Shown: positions 1 through 8,532 of the stretch, piece after piece
How positions within the stretch are numbered: position 1 is the first letter of the stretch
Layout of the letters: each line of letters begins with the position of its first letter
NCBI GenBank assembly: GCA_040437565.1
Contig: JBDOQK010000028.1
Coordinates: 62,001 to 126,000 of the forward strand
DNA: 64,000 nucleotides
DNA from: Albugo candida
Taxonomy: Eukaryota > Oomycota > Peronosporomycetes > Albuginales
Direction: 5' to 3'
Notes under the pieces: model-generated
Seen by the model: only the letters and a program-made list of their open reading frames with translations
Told to the model about the DNA's origin: nothing
Databases searched by the model: none
Translations under genes and position numbers: made by a program

Positions 1-527
1 AATATACTTCTGACAACTCGGTCTTTTTTCTGCAATGAATTTTGTGTGTTTTGTAAAACGTATGCAAGAGTGTATAGTAAACGTCCATCAAGGAGTAGCT
101 CGCAGAACAAAGTAGATTGCTCTTTCACGTCTTGTATACTTTGCTCAAGTTTATTCCACTGCGTCGAAGTAATGACTCCACTCGGAAGTGCGGTATTCGC
201 TTGACGCACGCAGTCATAAAACCATGTTCGTAATATTACCTTGAGATCTGGAGAAAAAAGCTTAGACTCGCTCGATCGGCGTGTTAGTTTGATTCCTAAG
301 AACATGGTCTAATTCTGTTTGTCCGCGGCAAGAAGACCACCACAAAACAGACTGATCGTTTCGCGGATTGCTATATCGTAAGTTATTTCATGGTATCGTT
401 CCGAATTCTTGCGGGAATCTATATAAAAATCAAGCAGAACGAGGGTAGGGATACGAATTCCCCCTGTCCAGTCAGATTGTAATGTTGTGCCGAACCGGCA
501 GTTGACAGCTCCATGCCATTGGATCAA
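1..527 (-). CDS. Hypothetical protein, edge-truncated, probably two exons
   Basis: An open minus-strand frame runs from an ATG at 305 to the window edge, with coding-like composition and no stop for about 101 codons. A second open minus-strand frame (309-549) ends four bases before it. Joining them with a GT..AG intron of about 45 nt (donor GTGGTC after the codons for SLFC, acceptor TTAG next to position 298) keeps the frame, so they are probably two exons of one gene that continues outside the window. I recognise no domain. The alternative is that the ATG at 305 is the true start and 309-527 is noise. The product and 3-prime end are unknown. Confidence 0.4.
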
Positions 528-628
528 TAAAACTGTGTTAATGATTCAAACAAACTGTGCTAATGGTGTGTGGATGTTGCACGAGTGTTCAGATTGTCGT
601 GAGTGTTGTTCAAATGTAAGGTGACCCG

Positions 629-1011
629 ATGACGCAGTCGACGCTACTCGCCTTCTTCAAGACGAAAAACCCTCTCCGAAACGATACAAGGCTCTTACTT
701 CAATATCAAGTTCAACTTGGATTCGTCCGCTTTCGGACATTTGTTCTCATTTTGTAATACTACGGCTAAGACTGCAAATGGAGACAATGGATATTGTGGA
801 TTACGAAAATGTCAAGAGCAAACGCTTTCTTCGCTTGGATAACACCAGTGACTTAATGGTTTCAATGTATGAAAAGTTTCGCATGTCTGGCGAGAAACCA
901 GCCCGTTGTATACTTATAAACTATACAGCGGCAGAAGAGGACGACTTGTGTTCCGACACAACAGAGTATTTGTATACGGAATCACTGAAAAAGTATATAA
1001 ATCATTCATAA
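629..1011 (+). CDS. Putative small protein with N-terminal PCNA-interacting (PIP) box
   Basis: An ATG at 629 opens with MTQSTLLAFFKTK. Residues QSTLLAFF fit the PIP-box pattern Q-x-x-aliphatic-x-x-aromatic-aromatic, which many replication and repair proteins use at their extreme N terminus to bind PCNA. The frame closes at 755. A second plus-strand frame from an ATG at 778 runs to 1011 and encodes an acidic segment. I could not find a single GT..AG intron of normal size that joins the two in frame, so the exon structure is unresolved and they may be unrelated. The 3-prime end converges on the FYVE gene, 38 bases away. Confidence 0.3.
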
Positions 1012-1048
1012 AATATGTATCATTCCAAACGTATATTTCCAACGCAGT

Positions 1049-2020
1049 TCACGATGCCGCCGTAGTAGATAGATTATACTTTGCGCGCAGAAAACCACGT
1101 CGCTGTGCTTGTAAAAGTCTCCGATCTTGCTGGAACGAAGATATTTTTTTCTCCAGACACGTTGCTTCCTCTGATCTCTGTCGAAGTTTTGCGGTCTCGA
1201 CCTCAACTTCTCTTGCACGGCGTTCTTTTTCCTGTTTTTGAATAACACATCGAACATCTCGAGCGACTTGAATGCCGTTCATCCATTGTCTTCGTACGGT
1301 GGAATTCTTCGCATCAAATCGATACTCCTTGCTTTCTCTTGTCGTGATGCGGAAGCCTACGTCCGCATTATCCTCTCCAATCGATACTTCCTGAACACTA
1401 ATAATCGCATCTAATGCGATGGTCTTGGTCTCACCTGCACAACTATGTTATCATTTTTGTATTCTGTTACGGAACATGGTAAAGATACCTTCATATTGCC
1501 GTGTTTCCAAATTAACTGACCGGTATTGAAATACATTCGCTTGGGGGAGAAACCATAGCTCAACAGATCGAGTTCGAATCAAACCGTATTTTACAAACAG
1601 CGTGCCGTTTTCCAAAATTGGTAGATATCGTTCATAGTAAACGTTCTCGGTCTTTGCTTGCATCCAACAAGTTGTACACACTCGGACGGGTTGGTCCATT
1701 CCGTACTTGATGATACGTTCGTATTGCCCAGCGCACTTGTGACAAAAAATCAAACCACAACACCGGCAGTGATGCTTACGTGTGAACAGATCAAACTGAT
1801 CCATGCAAGTTGTGCAGCAAATGGAACTGTCATCTTTGGTCCATGGCGGCGGCTTTTCGTATCTTGAGCATGATGATGATGCAAGGGTGTCGCGTGAACG
1901 CTGGATCCGTGCTTTACCAGGTTGAGTGTTGTCGTAGTCATACGGATTGGACGAAGCTTGAAAGCAGCAGGAAAATATGGAGCGAGCATTCGCGATCACT
2001 TGATCTTTCACACTTTTCAT
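1049..2020 (-). CDS. FYVE zinc finger plus PH domain protein
   Basis: Two exons, 2020-1489 and 1434-1049, joined by a GTATCT..CAG intron in phase 1; the product is 305 aa. Residues about 60-125 form a FYVE finger with the signature RKHHCRCCG and paired CxxC motifs (CCTTC, CHKC, CTTC). FYVE domains bind phosphatidylinositol 3-phosphate on endosomes. The segment from about residue 140 to 240 resembles a PH domain, ending in the usual helix with a conserved Trp (VRRQWMNGI), and the intron lies inside it. The C terminus is a charged, Arg/Glu/Lys-rich helix, probably coiled coil. FYVE fused to PH is common in oomycetes and suggests an endosomal membrane adaptor. The domain calls come from visible motifs; the target lipid of the PH part is not known. 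Confidence 0.85.
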
Positions 2021-2111
2021 GTTTGTAAATTCAAAATATGTATACGAATGCGTGCAATCACGTATAGTGCAATGTATACGAATGCACCGGTAGAGTTGCT
2101 GTTAGTAACAT

Positions 2112-2233
2112 GAAATACATTTNNNNNNNNNNNNNNNNNNNNNNNNNNNNNNNNNNNNNNNNNNNNNNNNNNNNNNNNNNNNNNNNNNNNNNNNNNNNNN
2201 NNNNNNNNNNNNNNNNNNNNNNGAAATACATTT
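2112..2233. other. 100-N assembly gap (2123-2222) with 11-bp repeated flanks
   Basis: The 11 bases gaaatacattt lie directly before and after the run of N. This is consistent with a minimal unmerged contig overlap. The gap falls between the FYVE-PH gene and the 3-prime end of the DUF676 esterase and breaks neither. Confidence 0.85.
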
Positions 2234-2285
2234 TTTCGGTAAAGGCGCAAGAACAACGTTATTATACCGTATTACGAAAATAGTA

Positions 2286-4057
2286 TTAAACCAAGAATGT
2301 ATCAATGATATGATGAACGATATCAACGCCGGATGTATCGGATTTGGAAGAATCCGCTCGTTTTGCGATAATCTTCTCATGTGCAAGTATACTGCGGAAC
2401 AGCGCATCCAATCGCACCCAACCAATACTTTGCAGAGATATAAGCATTCCCCGTAGCAAGTCACACTGTGGGTCGGTACGAAATGCTTCGTGGACATGAT
2501 CCAAGACAATGTGCCGATTGGTACGATCGATCATTGGCTCACTCCGTTTCATCACGCTGTCACGTACCGTGGCAAATGTACCACGATGTCCCAACGTCAC
2601 ACTACGCTCACTTTTTGTGACACTCTCAAGTCCCAACCGCTCTCTATTTGGTGCAACATGGAATATATTCCATTTTTTTCGCTGAAAAATGGAACTTTCA
2701 TTCCAAAAGCGCGTATTTGATTGGGGTCGTTGCGGATGGAACGAGCTTAATGTAACGGTGAGATCGGCCTGATCTATTGATTCCTGTGTCAAGTGTGGGT
2801 ACGTTGTCGATGTGACGATATCATTTTCGGATCGAAGACGATAAGGATTATATGCTCGAATCGAGGCACAAGAGAAAGGTACCTGCATGTCATAAAACAC
2901 ATTGGCATATACATGTCGCCTCGCAAATAGCGATAGTGCCTGTAAGAATCTTCCACGTGTTAGACAACTGAGTAGAGGCTCTGCATCCTTCTGATCTGAA
3001 CGAAGCTTTCGATGCAAAGTGAAGGTCATAGCTGGGTTGAACTCCTTGCTGGATAATCCATAAGAATGTTGGGATATCGCTGTGATCCAATTCCATTGGC
3101 TTTCGAATCGTTCACGAGAGATTCGGACAATGACGAGCGGTTGTTTTTCGTCCTTTGGCTCGATATATATATCAAATGGGTCTGTATCTGTATTCTTCCG
3201 TGGGACCATCAGTGTGACTCGACATTGGACCAGCTTAAACTTGGTGTTGTATGAGCCCTCCAAGCTGAAGATTCGATCCTTAGTCGAGCAAAGTGTGTTC
3301 TCGAAGGTGAAATGTTCTGTCTTTTGTGTTTCTGAGCAACAAACAAGCATTTCTCCTTTCAATGATTCCAGCTCTACACACTCATTCTCATTACCTCTCA
3401 CTCAAAGCGGATGGCTACAAACCTTGCCCAACTGTCGATCGAGCTACATCTGGCTCGCTCATTTCCACAGCTTCTTTCGAAGCGATATCATGCAGATATA
3501 ACTGCACCCCGGATTTATTGAATAGTAACGGCACCATCGAGTTCATAACCGCATTCCAAGACCCTCTTCTCGGTCTTCTTACTCCAAAATGAGGAACTGC
3601 AAGTGCGATAAAACTCTATAAATCAATTCATCACATCAAATAATAACCTTCTTCAGCCACTCCTTACACAAGCTTGCACGCGATCAAAAAAACCTCTCGA
3701 AAATAGCACACCCATGCAATATCGACCATACAATCCGCCCATCGAGTGACCGATGAACGAGAATTTCTCGAGATTTGCCATTTGTTTTGCGATTTCTTGA
3801 ATCTCGTCGGCGAGTCGATTGCCACCCTGATCAATCCCGTCATACGTCTTAAAAATCGATGAAGCGTTGCTTTCAGCAGAGTGGATGTACAAACTCTTTG
3901 TCGATAGATGTGTTTGAAAAAGCATTACGACCTGAGAAAAATCTTTTTCGCTACCGAGAAGACCATGTTGGCAAACGATCAGATGCCGTGCCGTCAATGT
4001 CCATGGAACGTCGGGAATTGAACGCTCACTTTTTGCATTTGTATCAGAGTCTGTCAT
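2286..4057 (-). CDS. DUF676 (ROG1/FAM135-type) serine esterase with inserted PH-like domain
   Basis: Three exons, 4057-3670, 3596-3423 and 3373-2286, give 549 aa in one frame; the introns are 73 and 49 nt. The N-terminal part is an alpha/beta hydrolase: oxyanion region VCQHGLLGSEKDF, nucleophile elbow GHSMGG (Ser about 105), then PHFGVRRPR, which matches the family PHLGxxx segment. The motif RRHVYANVFYDMQVPF (Asp about 349) matches the DUF676 YaNvxxDxxVp block that carries the catalytic Asp. Between these lies an extra stretch, residues about 200-290, with the strand pattern and terminal Trp helix (SQWNWITAISQ) of a PH domain. Family members are putative lipases or acyl-protein esterases. The catalytic His is probably in the C-terminal region (LDHVHEAF) but I cannot assign it firmly. 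The PH insert suggests recruitment to a membrane. Confidence 0.82.
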
Positions 4058-4215
4058 TATTTTCGTGTGTCACTAATGTCGTCGCTGTGACTTGAAGCAT
4101 AAACAATAAAGCAGAAAGTTGAAAAGAATGTATATAAGCCAATCAAATGCTTCATATTCGTTTTATTTACAGCAAGTTACATTGATACGCTACAATCCAT
4201 GAAAACGCACAAAAC

Positions 4216-4494
4216 TTAAGGATCCATTTCGTTGCCGCCGCGTAAATTCGAATCATTGCTCGATACTGGTCTTGAGCAAATTCCATCCGCACGCACAGAA
4301 AGATGGGGGTAGATGCATCGGTCATTCGCAAAAAAACATCGATTCGCATACGTATAATGATTACTTCCACAGACGGGTTCCTTTTCCGTCGAACACGTTG
4401 GCTGCGGATCGCACATATCGTGCTCTTCAACCATTTGTGGATACCCCAGAGTGAAGGTCAATGCCAATGCAAATATTTTCAGTGCCTTTGCCAT
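4216..4494 (-). CDS. Secreted Kazal-type serine protease inhibitor (EPI-like)
   Basis: A single exon of 92 aa. A hydrophobic signal peptide (about residues 1-17, MAKALKIFALALTFTLG) is followed by one Kazal domain with all six cysteines and the hallmark VCGSNHYTYANRC. By alignment to avian ovomucoid, the residue two after the second cysteine is P1; here the order is C-S-T-E, so P1 would be Thr. The tail after the last Cys is short, polar and lacks repeats. Oomycete plant pathogens secrete Kazal inhibitors (the EPI proteins of Phytophthora) that block host apoplastic proteases, so this is a candidate apoplastic effector. The target protease is inference. Its 5-prime side lies next to an assembly gap, but the coding region is intact. 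Confidence 0.85.
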   Translation of the reverse strand: MAKALKIFALALTFTLGYPQMVEEHDMCDPQPTCSTEKEPVCGSNHYTYANRCFFANDRCIYPHLSVRADGICSRPVSSNDSNLRGGNEMDP

Positions 4495-4507
4495 TAATAA
4501 TAGATTT

Positions 4508-4923
4508 TATAGAATGAGGTGCAAACTAAAATGCGCATTGCGAGCAGAAAGTATTACAACCTTAAGCTTTTTCGCGTCAAAATCGGTAACTGAAGTGAAC
4601 TGCTGTCGAGGACTACATCAACGTATACGCACTGACTGAATCAAAACCCTGAACCGGCTAAGACTNNNNNNNNNNNNNNNNNNNNNNNNNNNNNNNNNNN
4701 NNNNNNNNNNNNNNNNNNNNNNNNNNNNNNNNNNNNNNNNNNNNNNNNNNNNNNNNNNNNNNNNNTATAGAATGAGGTGCAAACTAAAATGCGCATTGCG
4801 AGCAGAAAGTATTACAACCTTAAGCTTTTTCGCGTCAAAATCGGTAACTGAAGTGAACTGCTGTCGAGGACTACATCAACGTATACGCACTGACTGAATC
4901 AAAACCCTGAACCGGCTAAGACT
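4508..4923. repeat. Unmerged contig overlap (158 bp) around N gap 4666-4765
   Basis: Bases 4508-4665 reappear unchanged at 4766-4923, on either side of 100 N. The repeated stretch is the upstream region of the Kazal gene. Identity with the gap in between points to an assembly artefact, not a tandem duplication. Confidence 0.9.
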
Positions 4924-5069
4924 CGAAATAGAATTTCAAAAAAGTGGGACGCGCCGAGATCTTGTCCGACTCAAATCGCCAATTAGTCAGTTTGTCCTAC
5001 CTTTTGAGTTGGAATAACGAACCCCTGTCTTTTGTATCCCACATTTTCTATCGAAAGACCGCTTCTTTC

Positions 5070-6545
5070 TCACACTTTTTCCTGAACGACCAACTTTTCT
5101 TCCAACTTGTCCCACTTTTTACTGACTCGAAACTGATCGACTGCTTCCGATATTCGTACTTTGCGGAGAAAAGAAGCTCTTGCAATTTGTTTGCTCTGAT
5201 TGATCATTTCTTTCTTCTTTTCTTTAAGCATTCGCGTCCGCGCATCTTTCTCTGCTATTTTCTTGATCATTTGAAAGCGAGTATACTCTTCCACGCGCTT
5301 GATACGCTCCACATTGTGATGTTTATCCTCAAGAGTGAGATGTTTCTCCAGCGTTGTCAACGTGCGTTCCTTTTCTCGTCCGCCAAGCAGAGCTGCTTGT
5401 TTCTCCTCAAAAAGTTTGCGCTTGGTCAATAGATGCTGTGCGGCTGACTCATACTGCGTTAAAGCAGCATCAAATCGCTTTTTGCGCAGCTCGTCTTCTT
5501 CTTTTCTGCGAAGGGATCGTTCTTTGAGTTCTGCCATAGTTTTCTTCTGAATTTGCATGGCTCGATCGACTGCTTGAGCCTGTTTTGCATCGAAATCGTC
5601 TTTTCGTTTCTGCTTTCCCAATTCATTCTGCTCGAACACATGTTTTTTTCGTATATTCGTACGATGTTGTCGCCCGGCCGCTTCTTCGCGATGTTTGCGA
5701 TTTGCGTCCTCCATTTTTCGCGAGAGTTGTTCCTCCTTGAGCAGCATTTTTTGTCGATTAAGCAAAATCTGATCTTCTTGCTGCTTCAGTAAACTTTCCG
5801 TTTGTTTGCGAAACTCTTCGGCCTTCCGGTTCTGCTCTTTTTCCTTCTCCCGAATCGCTGCAATTTGTTTCAATTGCCTCTCTTCCTCTTCTTCCTGTAA
5901 AGCTCTTTCTTTCTCTGCTTCCCGTTTAGCGAGTAAACGACGCTCGAGAGCTTTCTTATCTTCCTGCCTCTTCTTCTCCATCTCTTTATCATGCTTCAGA
6001 GCCATTGTCAGCATATGTTTTTTTCGCGACTCATTTTGACATTGAGTCTTTTTGTTGTTTTCCGCAGCGGCACGTTGTGTGTTTTCTTCCTGTATTTGCG
6101 CCAATCTCTTTTCCATCTCAATAACGCTCTGTAGTTCCTTCTGCTGTCGACGCTTTATCCGTTCAATTCTTTTCTCTTCTAGCAAAAGCATCGTGCAAGT
6201 CGACGGAGAGGTCAAAGTCTGTGAGTTAAACGCACTACGAGAAGGAGAGGATGGAGGCGCAGAGTCCTTTTCTTCGGCTATTTTCTCGCGTTCTTTTACT
6301 AAAGAAGCGATTTTCTTTGTCCGGGCATTCTCAAAGTGCTCGAAGCGGATACGGGCAGCTTCTTTTTCAACGGCATTGCGTCGATCATTTAAATTAATGA
6401 AGTCATCTAATTGCTTGGGTACAAGCTCTTCTATCTCGATTCCCAAACGGAAACAAGCTTCTATAGTCCGTGGGGACTTTGGACGCTTCGGGTCACAGAT
6501 CGCGTTGTGATCAAACTCTGTTGAAGCAGAACCATCTACGCCCAT
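5070..6545 (-). CDS. Long coiled-coil protein, possibly ciliary
   Basis: A 491-aa frame from an ATG at 6545. Residues about 22-50 (SPRTIEACFRLGIEIEELVP) form a compact motif like one I recall at the N terminus of CCDC177-like coiled-coil proteins in flagellated organisms. From about residue 115 to the end the protein is almost entirely Lys/Glu/Arg/Gln-rich helix, a long coiled coil. The last codons before the stop overlap a GTGTGAGAAAG donor-like sequence; a 51-nt intron there (ending at a CAG near 5022) would replace the terminal Val with about 13 residues ending QTD, so the true C terminus is uncertain. It could be a structural flagellar or basal-body protein given the nearby IQCG gene, but nothing proves it. 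Confidence 0.7.
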   Translation of the reverse strand: MGVDGSASTEFDHNAICDPKRPKSPRTIEACFRLGIEIEELVPKQLDDFINLNDRRNAVEKEAARIRFEHFENARTKKIASLVKEREKIAEEKDSAPPSSPSRSAFNSQTLTSPSTCTMLLLEEKRIERIKRRQQKELQSVIEMEKRLAQIQEENTQRAAAENNKKTQCQNESRKKHMLTMALKHDKEMEKKRQEDKKALERRLLAKREAEKERALQEEEEERQLKQIAAIREKEKEQNRKAEEFRKQTESLLKQQEDQILLNRQKMLLKEEQLSRKMEDANRKHREEAAGRQHRTNIRKKHVFEQNELGKQKRKDDFDAKQAQAVDRAMQIQKKTMAELKERSLRRKEEDELRKKRFDAALTQYESAAQHLLTKRKLFEEKQAALLGGREKERTLTTLEKHLTLEDKHHNVERIKRVEEYTRFQMIKKIAEKDARTRMLKEKKKEMINQSKQIARASFLRKVRISEAVDQFRVSKKWDKLEEKLVVQEKV

Positions 6546-6710
6546 CGATTCTTTGCAGAATTTGCAATCAAATAGAGCGCAATCAGAGTTTCGTGTCGTT
6601 TCATGTCCTTAATTTTACAGTGAGCAACTAAATATAGCGCCAATTGATAAAGGAAAAACTGTTGTGGCTAGAAATGTTGTAACGCAATATTCATACTAAT
6701 AAGATTGTAA

Positions 6711-8464
6711 TTACTTCTTTGTGGGTTTTTTCTTTCCGCGGCGCTCGCGTCCGCGCTGCGCGTTCGGATTCATGCGCCCATATCCAACCTGTAGTGCCGC
6801 CGCACGCTCTGCTTCGACGCCCAATTCCCGCGCCACGTGATGGCCGAACGCGCTCTGCTTGTACTTCCGATGTTGTCGCTGTCGTTGACCCCACGTACCG
6901 ATCATTAATTGATCTTCACGCAAGAGCAGATCTCCTTGTCGACCGCCTTTCGGATTTGGAAGCGAATATTTCGTTCCCATCAAACTAACGGCACGATTCG
7001 AACGTAAATAGTACTTGATATCTCCATTTTTATCAACGCTGAATGCAACTCGCTCGAGCGTATTGTTTCCGCATTTCGGGCAAAAGAGACGCTCCATTTC
7101 AAAAGTTGTAGCGAAACACGCAAAGCAACGGAAGATCCATTGCTTTACACGACGTATAAGCATTCCGTCGGTAGATATGAGCTTGAGTCCAATTTGAAGC
7201 ATCACATTTTGCATCGAAAAATCCGTTGTGATGCACGCGACATGTGACGTTGTGCCACGTAGTGTCTCAAAATCTTGGCCATTTCCGAACGGAGAGGCTA
7301 TATAATGTTTAAAGTTGTTAAGATTGATCCAATTCTTTCCATCATCTTCTTTTCTGCCTTCATTGGTTACAGGTGCCGAGCTTCCGAGAATGCGAGATTG
7401 AGTCGAACCTGATTCGGGTCCTCTGACTTCTCCACTCACTTCAATCTCATCTTCGCGTGTATTGATCTCCTCGTTTTCTTCGTGTACAAAGTGGCATTTG
7501 TCACCACTGTTACATCCCTCCGGCGTATTGTAAAATCGACACGGAATATCAACTTTAGCGCTCCGAGTGGTTTCTGTGTGCTCGAACAAGCAGTCGTCTC
7601 CGTATTTACATCCAACGGGTGTGTTGAAATACTTGCACGGTTCAGATCGTGGCTGAGAACATTTTCCATTTGCGTCTCGAACGATTGTATGGGATGGCCG
7701 AGGCTCTGTATTAAGGTGGCCGACACCATGCGATTCTGATTCCAGCATATATGTGAGCGCCATAAGACGAAGATCAGTACGTGATAAATGAGCGAAATCT
7801 CCTGTTTTACGTGCAAAGCAGATAATTGCTTGCATGGCTTCCTGTGTTGGCTCACGAGTTTTGATCTCAAAAGGTAAATTCTGCAGATATTTTCGCGCAT
7901 TTTGATCGCGAATTTCTTCGAGCACGTCCGTAATCGTCCAGAAATTCTATGATACAAGTGATCAGAATCACATAAGAGCTATAACCGCGAATAAAAGACC
8001 NNNNNNNNNNNNNNNNNNNNNNNNNNNNNNNNNNNNNNNNNNNNNNNNNNNNNNNNNNNNNNNNNNNNNNNNNNNNNNNNNNNNNNNNNNNNNNNNNNNN
8101 GCTTCCTGTGTTGGCTCACGAGTTTTGATCTCAAAAGGTAAATTCTGCAGATATTTTCGCGCATTTTGATCGCGAATTTCTTCGAGCACGTCCGTAATCG
8201 TCCAGAAATTCTATGATACAAGTGATCAGAATCACATAAGAGCTATAACCGCGAATAAAAGACCTCGGCAAGTGGTGTGAGATTTGTTCTTTTGATTATA
8301 GCGCCAGAATCCACGACCAAATGGGTCAGCTTTGAGCTACGCGAGGTTTTTGCCGGCTCACTTTTGAGATTTAGTAATGATGCGTCACTCTCATTGATTT
8401 GCAGTGAGCTCATTCCGTCGGAAATCACTGGCGTATGGCTTCTTGCAGCTTCATGGTCTGTCAT
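6711..8464 (-). CDS. NOB1: NOB1, 18S rRNA 3-prime-end endonuclease, with two CCCH zinc fingers inserted
   Basis: Exon 1 is 8464-8264 (67 aa). Exon 2 is 7946-6711, reached after removing a duplicated contig end around the gap 8001-8100. Total 478 aa. NOB1 cuts 20S pre-rRNA at site D in late 40S maturation. The PIN nuclease is spread over both exons: Asp52 in LVVDSGAI, the EEIRD acidic pair at about 77, and Asp125 in SRTDLRL. The zinc ribbon (CFAC..CPKC, Cys 341, 344, 356, 359) and the basic tail are typical. Unusually, residues about 171-222 hold two perfect C-x8-C-x5-C-x3-H fingers (CKYFNTPVGC.. and CRFYNTPEGC..) between the PIN domain and the ribbon, which I do not recall in yeast or animal NOB1. 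The intron begins GTCTTT and ends ATAG, in phase 0. Confidence 0.88.
7837..8264. repeat. Unmerged contig overlap (164 bp) around N gap 8001-8100 in NOB1
   Basis: Bases 7837-8000 equal 8101-8264. The repeat contains the 5-prime part of NOB1 exon 2 and most of the intron, so the gene appears to have this exon start twice. Deleting one copy plus the N run gives a continuous PIN domain. Confidence 0.92.
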
Positions 8465-8532
8465 TATCAGAGTGCGGTAGCCAATCACCAATCGACTCAG
8501 ATTGTACCAAATGATGTTTCGTGTCACACAAA

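Noticed and set aside
2286-3401. A separate 371-aa hypothetical protein
   Set aside because: Its apparent start is a GTG preceded by a stop; a 49-nt intron joins it in frame to the esterase, whose family motif lies within it.
5335-6510. Several Ser/Phe-rich plus-strand frames opposite the coiled-coil gene
   Set aside because: They are antisense shadows of the Lys/Glu-rich coding region.
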